This document shows, piece by piece, positions 25,607 through 32,511 of a stretch of 32,511 bases of DNA (position 1 is its first letter; the number at the start of each line of letters is the position of its first letter). Under the pieces are notes generated by a model. That model was not told the origin of the DNA. It did not search any database and was given only the letters and a program-made list of their open reading frames with translations. Source of the stretch: Thermaceae bacterium (GTDB lineage Bacteria; Deinococcota; Deinococci; Deinococcales; Marinithermaceae); NCBI GenBank assembly GCA_026981865.1, contig JALSIA010000013.1, positions 1 through 32,511 of the forward strand. The letters are read 5' to 3'. Both the position numbers and the translations under genes were made by a program.

Positions 25607-26641
25607 ATGCGGGGGTACGCACCGAGCCTCAAGTTCTGGCTCACCCTGACGATCGGAACGCTCGCGTTCCTGCCCAACCTGATCGTGATCTTCGTGCTGA
25701 GCCGCAGCTCGCCCGAGCTGCTGGCTCAGCAGAACGTCCGCATCGCGGTCTGGCTGCTCTCGGTGGGTTTCTTCGCCACTGCGATCGGTTACCTGCTGGC
25801 GAACCGGCTCCTGGCGCCGCTGGACGAGCTGACGCGCTCGCTGCGCTACCTCAAGGTCAGCTCGCGCACCCTGGCCGACCTCAGCCTGCCCCCGCCCAAG
25901 ACCCAGCTCCCGCAAGAAGTGGCCACCCTGCGCGAGCAGTTCGAGACCCTGATCCACCACCTGCGCGGCCTCACCGAAAGCCGCGAGGCCGTCTTCGCCA
26001 CGTTGGCGCACGACCTCAAGACGCCGCTCATCGCGGCGGTGCGCGCGACCTCCTACCTGATCGACGCCGACGAGATCTCGCGCGAGCAGCGCATCCAGAT
26101 GCTGCGTCAGCTGCAGGAGGAGTTCGACCGCACGTACCGGCTGGTGGAAAACCTGCTCACCGCGAGCAAGCTCGAGACCACGCGCCCCCAGCTCGAGCTC
26201 GTGAACATCGGGGCCATGCTCGACGACCTGCGGCTGCGCTACCTCAAGGACGCCGCCAAGCGCGGGATCACCATCGAGGTGACGGGTTCCGGCGAAACGC
26301 GGGCCGACCGAATGATGCTCGAGCGCGCCGGGGCCAACCTCATCGAAAACGCCCTGCGCCACGCGCGCAGCCGTATCATCCTGCGGGCGGGCCCGGGGTT
26401 CTTCGAGGTGGAGGACGACGGACCGGGGCTGCCGGCCCCGCTCGAATCGCTCTCCCAGCCCTTCCACAGCAAGAAGCTCAAGGGGGTGCGTTCGGGCAGT
26501 TCGGGCCTCGGCCTCTACATCGCCCGCCAGGTTGCCGAGCTGCACAAGGGCGTCTTCCGCAGCTGCCAGGGAACGCTGGGCGGCGCCTGCATCCGCCTCG
26601 AAGCCAACGATCGCCGCCTCTCGACCTACACCTTGCTATGA
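25607..26641 (+). CDS. Membrane sensor histidine kinase (HisKA type)
   Basis: The 344-residue kinase has two membrane segments (about 10-31 and 46-70) with only a short external loop. A HAMP-like linker follows, then a HisKA domain with the phospho-acceptor His135 in ATLAHDLKTPL. The HATPase_c domain has N-box NLIENALRHA, G1 VEDDGPGL and G2 SSGLGLYIARQV. The very small outside loop suggests it senses the membrane or a partner protein. It begins 6 bases after the ABC ATPase stop and ends 7 bases before the response regulator. A role linked to the ABC ATPase is inference. Confidence 0.9.
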   Translation: MRGYAPSLKFWLTLTIGTLAFLPNLIVIFVLSRSSPELLAQQNVRIAVWLLSVGFFATAIGYLLANRLLAPLDELTRSLRYLKVSSRTLADLSLPPPKTQLPQEVATLREQFETLIHHLRGLTESREAVFATLAHDLKTPLIAAVRATSYLIDADEISREQRIQMLRQLQEEFDRTYRLVENLLTASKLETTRPQLELVNIGAMLDDLRLRYLKDAAKRGITIEVTGSGETRADRMMLERAGANLIENALRHARSRIILRAGPGFFEVEDDGPGLPAPLESLSQPFHSKKLKGVRSGSSGLGLYIARQVAELHKGVFRSCQGTLGGACIRLEANDRRLSTYTLL

Positions 26642-26648
26642 TGATCGC

Positions 26649-27239
26649 ATGAGACTGCTGATCGCCGACGATCACCCGCTTTTCCGCATTGGCCTGCGGG
26701 CCGCCCTCGAAAAGGAAGGGTTCAGCGTCGTGGCCGAGGCCGGAGACGGGGACGAGGCGGTCCGGCTGGTGGAAACCCACCAGCCCGAAGTCGTGATCCT
26801 CGACATCCGCATGCCGCGGATGGACGGCATCGAAGCCTGCGCCGCGCTGCGGCAGAAGGGCTATTCCGGCCTTGTGGTCATGTTGACCACCTTCACCGAG
26901 GCGGCGATCCAGAACAAGGCCGCCTCCGCGGGGGCCAACGCCTATTACTCCAAGGAAGTCAGCCCCGCCGAGCTGGCGCGCCGCATCCTGCGACTCACGC
27001 AAAACCCCGAAGACTCCTCGTTCACCCCGCCGCCGGTGCCGAGCCTGACCCCGCGGGAGCGCGAGGTGCTCGACCTGCTGGCACGGGGGCTGACGGCGCG
27101 CGAGATGGGCGACATTCTGGGCCTCAAGCCCGACACCGTGCGCGACTACCTCAAGCGGCTCTACGGCAAGCTCGACGCGGGCAACCGCATTGAGGCGCTC
27201 GAGCAGGCGCGACGGCTGGGTTTTCTCGATTCACCCTAA
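26649..27239 (+). CDS. NarL/FixJ-family response regulator
   Basis: The 196-residue regulator has a receiver domain with D7/D8, phospho-acceptor D52 ([13 protein letters not shown]), T80 and K102. A LuxR-type helix-turn-helix follows (about 132-196: [40 protein letters not shown]). It is 7 bases behind the kinase gene and almost certainly its partner. Kinases of the HisKA class usually pair with OmpR or NtrC types, while NarL types usually pair with HisKA_3 kinases, so the combination is less common. Targets cannot be deduced. The gene is followed by a promoter-like box for the next gene. Confidence 0.92.
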   Translation: MRLLIADDHPLFRIGLRAALEKEGFSVVAEAGDGDEAVRLVETHQPEVVILDIRMPRMDGIEACAALRQKGYSGLVVMLTTFTEAAIQNKAASAGANAYYSKEVSPAELARRILRLTQNPEDSSFTPPPVPSLTPREREVLDLLARGLTAREMGDILGLKPDTVRDYLKRLYGKLDAGNRIEALEQARRLGFLDSP

Positions 27240-27254
27240 GCTAAGCCAACCCGT

Positions 27255-27260
27255 TAAACT
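27255..27260 (+). promoter_or_regulatory. -10 box for the PII-like gene, leaderless arrangement
   Basis: TAAACT ends 7 bases before the ATG at 27268, and the intervening bases contain no Shine-Dalgarno. It lies in the 28-base gap after the response-regulator stop. Confidence 0.5.
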
Positions 27261-27267
27261 GAAGTGG

Positions 27268-27597
27268 ATGAAACTCGTGATCGCCGTGGTTCAAGATGCC
27301 GACGCGCCGGCGCTGACCCGTGCGTTGGGCGAAGCCGGCCTGACTTCCACCAAGCTGGCCTCCACCGGGGGCTTCCTGCGCGAGGGCAACACCACCTTGC
27401 TCATCGGCGTGGACGACGCGCAGCTGGAGCAGGTCAAGCAGATCATCCGCGACACCTGCCGCACCCGCACCCGACTGATCACGCCGGGCCTTCCCATGGC
27501 CGAGACCCCGGAAGCCATGGTGGGCCAGCCCGTCGAAGTCCAGGTGGGCGGGGCGGTGGTCTTCGTCCTGGACGTTGCCGAGTTTCACAAACTCTAG
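27268..27597 (+). CDS. darA: PII-like cyclic-di-AMP receptor (DarA/PstA family)
   Basis: The 109-residue protein belongs to the PII-like family that binds cyclic-di-AMP (DarA/PstA/YaaQ). It opens [24 protein letters not shown], followed by the family's [25 protein letters not shown], where the [10 protein letters not shown] stretch is the nucleotide-binding turn. The protein ends in [17 protein letters not shown]. The trimeric fold signals c-di-AMP levels to unknown partners. No diadenylate cyclase or c-di-AMP phosphodiesterase gene is in the window. It is followed 11 bases later by a DsbA-like gene whose ribosome binding site overlaps its stop. Confidence 0.88.
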   Translation: MKLVIAVVQDADAPALTRALGEAGLTSTKLASTGGFLREGNTTLLIGVDDAQLEQVKQIIRDTCRTRTRLITPGLPMAETPEAMVGQPVEVQVGGAVVFVLDVAEFHKL

Positions 27598-27608
27598 GAG
27601 CCCTGCCC

Positions 27609-28529
27609 ATGAACCCAAGAATCCTATTTGCGGCCGCGGTGCTGTCCCTTTCGCTGGCCTCGGCCCAGATCGCCGGTGACCCGGCGGCCTTCAAAGCGGC
27701 GCTCGGCCTGCCGGGCGCGTCGGACACCTTTCGCTACGGCGGCGCGGAGGTGCGGATCGAGACCCTCGCCGACCTGCTCTACAAGGTTCACTACGAGGGC
27801 GCGCTCGAGGACTACGCCACCGCGGGCGACGTCATCGGGGCGGCCATCGGGGACCCCGGCATCAAGGGCCCCTTCGTCGACTGGATGAAGCAGAACGGTG
27901 CTGGAATCGCGGCCCGGAACGAGCCCGTGAGCGTGGGCCTTGGAGACGGCCACACCCTGACCTTCCAGCCCGGGGACACGCTGGCCTTCGTCGTCGCGCC
28001 CATCGAGGTGCCCCCGACGGCCTTTGGCGAGCCGCGGCACGTCCTGGGCAGCGGCCCGGTGACGATCCGCGAATACTCCGACTTCGAGTGCCCCGCCTGC
28101 CAGGCGCTCTTCAACCGTGCCCTGGCGCAGATCAAGGCCCGGTACGTCGAAACCGGCCGGGCCCGGTTCGAATACCGCCACTTCCCCCTCTTCGAGATTC
28201 ACAAGCAGGCCGTGCCTGCGGCCGAAGCCAGCGAGTGCGCCGCTGCGCAGGGGGCGTTCTGGGCCTATCACGATGCGCTCTTCGAGAAGGGCGTGGGCAA
28301 CTACGTGGGCTTAGCGAAGCAGCTCAACCTTGACGTGGGCCGCTTCGCGGAATGCATCGCCAACCGCACCTTCCGGGAAGTCGTCGAGGCGCACCGCAAC
28401 GAGGCCGACCGTCTTGGGCTGCGCGGAACCCCCAGCGTCTTCGTGGGTCCCTTCCTGCTCCCCAACCCCTTCGACACAGGCAGCTACGACCGCTACCTGC
28501 GGATGGCCGCCGCCCAAGCCGAGCGTTGA
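27609..28529 (+). CDS. Exported DsbA/DsbG-like thioredoxin-fold oxidoreductase
   Basis: The 306-residue protein has a signal peptide (MNPRILFAAAVLSLSLASA). A domain of about 120 residues of unclear type follows, then a thioredoxin-fold DsbA-like domain from about residue 148. The active site is CPAC (C161 and C164) in YSDFECPACQAL, and the cis-proline motif is in RGTPSVFVG. It probably oxidises or isomerises disulfides, or reduces a periplasmic partner. The ribosome binding site AGGAG overlaps the stop of the PII-like gene, and its own TGA shares one base with the trmI ATG (TGATG). The three genes therefore look co-translated. Confidence 0.9.
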   Translation: MNPRILFAAAVLSLSLASAQIAGDPAAFKAALGLPGASDTFRYGGAEVRIETLADLLYKVHYEGALEDYATAGDVIGAAIGDPGIKGPFVDWMKQNGAGIAARNEPVSVGLGDGHTLTFQPGDTLAFVVAPIEVPPTAFGEPRHVLGSGPVTIREYSDFECPACQALFNRALAQIKARYVETGRARFEYRHFPLFEIHKQAVPAAEASECAAAQGAFWAYHDALFEKGVGNYVGLAKQLNLDVGRFAECIANRTFREVVEAHRNEADRLGLRGTPSVFVGPFLLPNPFDTGSYDRYLRMAAAQAER

Positions 28530-29362
28530 TGCTGAAACCCGGCGACTGGGTTCTCCTTCTCGATCCCAAGGCGCGGCGCTACCTGGTGCGCCTGAAGGAA
28601 GGGGGTCGTTTCGGCCACCACGTGGGCGGCGCGACCCACGAGCAGATCATGGCCGCCGGCTACGGAGGGCGGGTGCGCACCACCAAGGACGCCTGGCTCT
28701 GGGTGCTCAGGCCCAGCCTGGAGGACTACGTCCTGCTGATGAAGCGCGGCGCGACCGTGACCTACCCCAAGGACGCGGCGGCCATCGTATTGATGCTCGA
28801 CCTGGCGCCGGGGGAACGGGTGCTCGAGGCGGGCAGCGGCTCCGGCGCGCTCGCCCTCTTCCTGGCCCGGGCCGTGGGGCCGCAGGGTGAGGTGGTGAGC
28901 TACGAGCGCCGCCCCGACTTCCTGGCCCGCGCCCGCGAGAACACCGAATCCTGGGGGGCCCGCAACGTCGACTTCCGCCTCGGCGACCTCGCCGAGGCCG
29001 CGCTCGAACCCGAGGGCTTCGACGGCGTGGCCCTGGACGTGATGGAGCCCTGGAAGGTCCTGGCTACGGCGGTGCACGCGCTCAAGACCGGGCGGTCGCT
29101 GGTGCTCTACCTGCCCAACATCACCCAGGTCGTGCAGGCGGTTCGCGAGGCCGAAGGGCAGCCCCTCCTTCTCCGGCGCGTCGTCGAGGTGGCCCACCGA
29201 GACTGGGACGTCCGTCCGCCGGTCGCCCACCCCCATTTCCGCCAGGTGGGGCACACGGCTTTTTTAGCCCAGTTCACCAAGGTCCGGCCGGTCGGGGGGC
29301 AGGCGCAGCACGAAGAAGAGGGCGGCGGCGAGCCCCAGGGCGGTCAGGGCGAAGACGGCTGA
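28529..29362 (+). CDS. trmI: tRNA (adenine-N1)-methyltransferase TrmI, with extended C-terminus
   Basis: TrmI methylates A58 of tRNA, a modification important at high temperature. The 277-residue protein has the small N-terminal beta domain (MLKPGDWVLLLDPKARRYLVRL). The class I SAM site VLEAGSGSGALALFLARAVGP and the conserved VALDVMEPW follow. The T. thermophilus enzyme is about 255 residues and should end near HTAFLAQFTK. Here another 25 or so low-complexity residues (VRPVGGQAQHEEEGGGEPQ and on) run antisense over the end of the MFS gene. The overlap is 99 bases (29264-29362). The extension is probably a neutral lost-stop product. Confidence 0.93.
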   Translation: MLKPGDWVLLLDPKARRYLVRLKEGGRFGHHVGGATHEQIMAAGYGGRVRTTKDAWLWVLRPSLEDYVLLMKRGATVTYPKDAAAIVLMLDLAPGERVLEAGSGSGALALFLARAVGPQGEVVSYERRPDFLARARENTESWGARNVDFRLGDLAEAALEPEGFDGVALDVMEPWKVLATAVHALKTGRSLVLYLPNITQVVQAVREAEGQPLLLRRVVEVAHRDWDVRPPVAHPHFRQVGHTAFLAQFTKVRPVGGQAQHEEEGGGEPQGGQGEDG

Positions 29363-30490
29363 GTACCCGAAGCCCGAGGCGATCAGCCCGCCCGCGAGCG
29401 GCCACAAGGCCCGGGGGGCGCTGGCAAAGGCCATCAGGGCCGTGGCCGTGGCCGCCTCGCGCGACCGCGTGAAGGAGAGCAGGTAGGCGCTGTAGGCGTT
29501 CTCGATCCCATTCAGCGTGACCCCCACGAGAACGAAGGTCACCACGGCGCCCGCCAGACCGGTGCCCAGAAGCGCCGAGATCGGGATGGCCAGGGCCAGC
29601 ACCCCTACGTAGACGAGGCCGACGTGGGTGCCGCGCAGATCCATCTGCCTTCCGATCCAGAGGTTGAGCCCCTCGGCCAACGCCTGCGCCGCGACCAGGT
29701 AGCCGATGAACGCGGCGGGCAACCCGTGTTCGCGTGCGGCCACGACGTAGAAGGGCAAGGCCAGATAGTAGAGCCCGGTCAGCAGGTAGGCGAGCAGGAA
29801 GCCGCGCATGCGGGGGGTCCGCGCCAGCTCCCAGGCGCCGCGCAGGTGGCGGCCCAAGGGGGCCCGCGGCCGCGGCGGATCACGCCGCTCGGGAATCATC
29901 CAAAAGCCCAGGAAACCCACGGTCAATGCGGCCACCGCGAAGGCGAAGGCGAGCACGTAGCCGTCCGGGAAACGCGCCCAGAGCGGACGGCTCGCTAGGC
30001 CCACCCCGGCCGCGAAGAGCGCCCCTAGGAGGCTGCGCCAACCGAAGAAGCGCCCCCGTAGCCGCCGGGGGATGGCCTTGCCGATCACGGGCAGGTAGGC
30101 GACGCCGCCCAACCCGCCGGCCAGCGCGAACAACCCCAGGAAGACGACGAGGGCGGTGTAGACGAGTGCAGGGCCGTCGAGCGCGTATCGGGCCGTCAGG
30201 AAGGCGAGCACCGCGAAGGCCCCGGCGCGGGTCCAGATGGCCAGGTAAAGAAAGACCTTCTTGCGCCGCGCCGCCTCCACCCAGCTCGAGGCCGGCAGAC
30301 CGGCGAGCGCCGCCCCCAGCGCCAGGGCGCTGAGCACGCCGCCCACGGCGACGCTGGAACCCGTAAGGTGGGCGATGAAGGCGGGCAGCACGGTGCTGGG
30401 GCTCGTGAGCGCGGTGGCGGCCTGGAGCATCACTCCGTGGAGGATGCCCCCGAAGAACGCCCGCTTCACCGCCCCGTTCACGCGCTCCAT
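29264..30490 (-). CDS. Major facilitator superfamily transporter
   Basis: The 408-residue protein has about 12 hydrophobic segments in two halves of six, separated by the charged loop near PERRDPPRPRAPLGRHLRG (about residue 205). Typical MFS loop residues are present (the RRLRGRFFGWRSLLGA loop 4-5 region). I cannot assign a substrate. I start at the ATG opening MERVNGAVKRAFFGGILHG, because the frame upstream is antisense to rqcH. AAAGGG lies 8 bases before it. The gene is convergent with trmI, overlapping its last 99 bases, and divergent from rqcH with a 36-base gap. Confidence 0.88.
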   Translation of the reverse strand: MERVNGAVKRAFFGGILHGVMLQAATALTSPSTVLPAFIAHLTGSSVAVGGVLSALALGAALAGLPASSWVEAARRKKVFLYLAIWTRAGAFAVLAFLTARYALDGPALVYTALVVFLGLFALAGGLGGVAYLPVIGKAIPRRLRGRFFGWRSLLGALFAAGVGLASRPLWARFPDGYVLAFAFAVAALTVGFLGFWMIPERRDPPRPRAPLGRHLRGAWELARTPRMRGFLLAYLLTGLYYLALPFYVVAAREHGLPAAFIGYLVAAQALAEGLNLWIGRQMDLRGTHVGLVYVGVLALAIPISALLGTGLAGAVVTFVLVGVTLNGIENAYSAYLLSFTRSREAATATALMAFASAPRALWPLAGGLIASGFGYSAVFALTALGLAAALFFVLRLPPDRPDLGELG

Positions 30491-30513
30491 CGTAGCGGCC
30501 CTTTGCGTCCGTG

Positions 30514-30519
30514 TACAGT
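30514..30519 (+). promoter_or_regulatory. -10 box for rqcH, leaderless arrangement
   Basis: TACAGT ends 7 bases before the GTG at 30527, and no Shine-Dalgarno lies between. It sits in the 36-base divergent gap with the MFS gene. Confidence 0.45.
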
Positions 30520-30526
30520 GAGGGCC

Positions 30527-32047
30527 GTGGAGGGTCTGCAGATCGCCGCGGTGCTGCGCGCGCTCCCCGAACGGCCGCTGCCGACCCGGGGATGGCGCTT
30601 CCCCGCCGAAGACGCCGCGGTGCTGGCGCTGGCGGGCAGACGGGACCTGGTGCTGCGCTACCGGCCCCCAAGCCCCGAACTGGCGCTCACCGAGGACGCC
30701 GGCGGCGGGCCTCCCCGAACCTCCTTTCAGAAGCTGCTCGTCGTCCGAGCGCGCGGCCCGCTGCTGCGCGTCGAACAGCTCAAGCTGGACCGGGTCGTGA
30801 TCTTCGAGTTCGGCGGCGAGGAAGGCTTCGTGGACGCGCCGCCGGTGCGCCTCGTCTTCGAGCTGACCGGCCGCAACGCCAACCTGATCCTCACCGATCT
30901 GGAGGGACGCATCCTCGGGGCCGACCGCGTCGTGACCCCGGAGCAGAACCGCTACCGCCAGATGCGTCCGGGGCTCTTCTGGACCCCACCGCCCCCCTAC
31001 GACAAGATCGATCCGCGCACGCTCGAGGAGGGCGACCTGAAGCCCTTGCTGGGCCGGCCGCTGGCCCGCGCCCTGGTGCAGACGGTGGACGGCCTCGGGC
31101 CCCGGCTCGCCGCGGAAGCCGCGCACCGCGCGGGTCTGGAACCGGACCGCAGCGTCCGCTCCGAAGACCTGCCGCAGCTGCGGCAGGCCCTCGCCTCGCT
31201 GGTGGACGACCCCACCCCCAGCCGCGCGGCGCCCGCGCCCGGCTGGCGCGAGGAGACCGAGGCCGCGTTGCGCAAGCCGCTGCTCGCGGCCCTTCAGCGC
31301 CGCAAGAAGACGCTCGCGCGCCGCCTCGAGGACTACGCCCGCGCCCACGCGGACCTCGTGAAGGCGGAGCGCTGGCAGCGCTACGGCGACCTCCTGCTCG
31401 CCTACGCCCACCAAATCCCCGGCGGCGCCCGCCAGGTGGAGCTGGAGGACTGGGAAAGCAGCGAACCCGTCGATATCGCCCTCGACCCCGCCCTTTCCCC
31501 CAGCGAGAACGCTGAGCGCTACTACCGCCGCGCCAAACGCGCCCGCGCCCGCGCGGAGCGTGCGGAGCGCGAAGCCCCGCGCACTCGGCGGGAGCTGGAG
31601 GCGCTCGAGCGCGAGATCGAAACGGTCCGGAAGCTGCCCCTAGCCGAACTGCAGCGCCGCCTGCGCGAACGGCGGCGGCACGAAACCGCAGGCCCCGGGC
31701 TCCGGCTCGAGGCGCCCGGTGGCTTCGAGGTCTGGGTGGGCCGTAACCGCAAGGAAAACGACTGGCTCACCCGCAGCGCCCACTCGGGCGACGTCTGGAT
31801 GCACGCCCAGGGGGTGCCCGGTTCGCACGTGATCGTACGCGCCCGCGGCAAGCCGGTACCGCTGGAAACGCTGCTCTTCGCCGCCCGCCTGGCGGCCTAC
31901 CACTCGCGCGCCCGCGGAGAGAAGAACGTGCCCGTGGACTACACGCTCAAGAAACACGTCTGGCGGCCCAAGGGCGCCGCGCCCGGCGAGGTGCTCTACA
32001 CCCAGGCCAAGACGCTCTTCGTCGACGCCGAAGCGCCGGAAGGCTAA
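30527..32047 (+). CDS. rqcH: RqcH, NFACT-family ribosome quality-control factor
   Basis: RqcH binds stalled 50S-peptidyl-tRNA complexes and recruits tRNA-Ala to add C-terminal alanine tails that mark the peptide for degradation. The 506-residue protein has an NFACT-N domain, with the DR motif at D88-R89 in LKLDRVVIFEF, which is needed for tRNA binding in studied RqcH. Helix-hairpin-helix and coiled-coil regions follow (about 240-390, with RRLEDYARAHADLVKAERWQ). The NFACT-R domain contains VWVGRNRKENDWLT, DVWMHAQGVPGSHVIV and the end KKHVWRPKGAAPGEVLY. The start is GTG at 30527; the frame upstream is antisense to the MFS gene. Older annotation would call this a fibronectin-binding protein. Confidence 0.9.
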   Translation: MEGLQIAAVLRALPERPLPTRGWRFPAEDAAVLALAGRRDLVLRYRPPSPELALTEDAGGGPPRTSFQKLLVVRARGPLLRVEQLKLDRVVIFEFGGEEGFVDAPPVRLVFELTGRNANLILTDLEGRILGADRVVTPEQNRYRQMRPGLFWTPPPPYDKIDPRTLEEGDLKPLLGRPLARALVQTVDGLGPRLAAEAAHRAGLEPDRSVRSEDLPQLRQALASLVDDPTPSRAAPAPGWREETEAALRKPLLAALQRRKKTLARRLEDYARAHADLVKAERWQRYGDLLLAYAHQIPGGARQVELEDWESSEPVDIALDPALSPSENAERYYRRAKRARARAERAEREAPRTRRELEALEREIETVRKLPLAELQRRLRERRRHETAGPGLRLEAPGGFEVWVGRNRKENDWLTRSAHSGDVWMHAQGVPGSHVIVRARGKPVPLETLLFAARLAAYHSRARGEKNVPVDYTLKKHVWRPKGAAPGEVLYTQAKTLFVDAEAPEG

Positions 32048-32063
32048 GTTGCAGCGGGCGCTT

Positions 32064-32101
32064 CCGGGCTTGGCCCGGGGCAGTCCCGGGCTTGACCCGG
32101 G
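32064..32101 (+). repeat. Pair of hairpins of the CTTGN type after rqcH
   Basis: CCGGGC/GCCCGG (32064-32069 with 32073-32078, loop TTG) is followed by CCCGGG/CCCGGG (32085-32090 with 32096-32101, loop CTTGA). The second matches 20048-20064 apart from the last loop base. They may act as a terminator for rqcH, although no T-tract follows. Confidence 0.65.
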
Positions 32102-32140
32102 GACCCGCGCCAAGCGCCATCCAGTGGTGCGAACCGCGCT

Positions 32141-32210
32141 GGTTTCTGGCGCGCGCTTCGGGGTTCCGGATCGCGGAAACCTTGCGGTTCCCCCGTCCCG
32201 AGCGACGAGG
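32141..32210 (+). repeat. 70-base direct repeat, copy 1
   Basis: It starts GGTTTCTGGCGCGCGCTTCG and matches 32386-32455. The first 50 bases differ at only two positions (15 and 37), and the last 20 diverge. It contains a small hairpin, GGAAACC-TTGC-GGTTCCC-like. Confidence 0.85.
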
Positions 32211-32226
32211 TTTTTCTCTTTTCGTC

Positions 32227-32262
32227 ATCCCGGACGAGGCCGAGAGGGGCAAGATCCGGGAT
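32227..32262. repeat. Inverted repeat ATCCCGGA/TCCGGGAT
   Basis: Perfect 8-base arms at 32227-32234 and 32255-32262 flank 20 bases. It lies between the two direct repeat copies and resembles the CCCCGGA/TCCGGGG pair at 10870-10908. Confidence 0.7.
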
Positions 32263-32385
32263 CTCGCGGTTGACGTAAGCACCCGATGCGGGTGCGCGCG
32301 AGCTTCACGACGGTCGGTCGCATCCGCAGCGGATACTAAGGTTCCGCGCCCGTCCCGGACCCGATCCGGTGATGTGAGCTACGCC

Positions 32386-32455
32386 GGTTTCTGGCGCGCA
32401 CTTCGGGGTTCCGGATCGCGGGAACCTTGCGGTTCCCTGGTCCGGAACGACGGGT
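32386..32455 (+). repeat. 70-base direct repeat, copy 2
   Basis: This is the second copy of the 32141-32210 repeat, 245 bases downstream. The internal hairpin here is perfect: GGAACC-TTGC-GGTTCC. Confidence 0.85.
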
Positions 32456-32511
32456 GATCCATGCGCACTTCAGCCTCCCCCACCGGCCGATTCTTCCTCT
32501 TCGTCACCCCG

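Larger units (their letters stand above)
32048..32511. other. Gene-free stretch with repeats at the window end
   Basis: No credible gene is visible in these 464 bases. It holds two CTTG-loop hairpins after rqcH, a 70-base direct repeat, and an inverted repeat ATCCCGGA/TCCGGGAT, all listed separately. The right edge may cut into further repeats. Confidence 0.6.

Overview
The window is a GC-rich (roughly 70%), densely packed bacterial chromosome segment with about 26 protein genes and no rRNA, tRNA, transposase or CRISPR array that I could find. The gene set points to the Deinococcus-Thermus phylum, most likely family Thermaceae (Oceanithermus/Marinithermus-like). The best evidence is an archaeal-type non-discriminating aspartyl-tRNA synthetase that looks like AspRS2 of Thermus thermophilus, together with TrmI, TrmFO, a NurA-HerA pair and many starts that look leaderless. 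The genus is an inference.

Layout. 1-976: 3' part of a phosphohexomutase with a clean terminator. 1112-4823 (minus): a CrtC/AttH-like lipoprotein, and korA-korB for a 2-oxoacid:ferredoxin oxidoreductase. 4956-8523 (plus): tatD, thiI, a secreted phospholipase-D-family protein with a C-terminal OB-like domain, and a small unknown protein. 8524-9300: an AT-richer island carrying one HEPN-domain (RX4H) gene whose natural start appears to be cut off by an in-frame TGA. 9326-10666: an attenuator-like leader and aspS2. 10667-11220: a gene-free stretch with repeat hairpins.

11221-19986 (minus): the DNA-end-processing block, read as nurA, herA, vapB, vapC, sbcD, sbcC and then murJ. Within nurA-herA and within vapB-vapC-sbcD-sbcC the genes overlap by 4 to 14 bases. 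A 31-base gap containing a perfect palindrome separates herA from vapB. This puts the bacterial versions of the archaeal HerA-NurA-Mre11-Rad50 resection machinery in one run, with a VapBC toxin-antitoxin pair inside it. A 17-base perfect palindrome covers the nurA promoter.

20083-24367 (minus): a periplasmic TPR protein, the HslUV protease and trmFO. 24482-28529 and beyond (plus): a MalK/UgpC-type ABC ATPase, a HisKA histidine kinase, a NarL-type response regulator, a PII-like cyclic-di-AMP receptor, a DsbA-like thiol oxidoreductase and trmI. TrmI reads 99 bases into the end of a convergent MFS transporter gene (29264-30490, minus). 30527-32047: rqcH (NFACT family). 32048-32511: gene-free DNA with direct repeats and hairpins.

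Shared signals. Several genes lack a ribosome binding site and have a -10-like hexamer ending 6 to 9 bases before the start codon. Four promoters share a TGC-TAnnnT extended -10. A hairpin family with stem GGG/CCC-rich arms and a CTTGN loop recurs in three intergenic regions. All family assignments come from reading the proteins; no database search was run.
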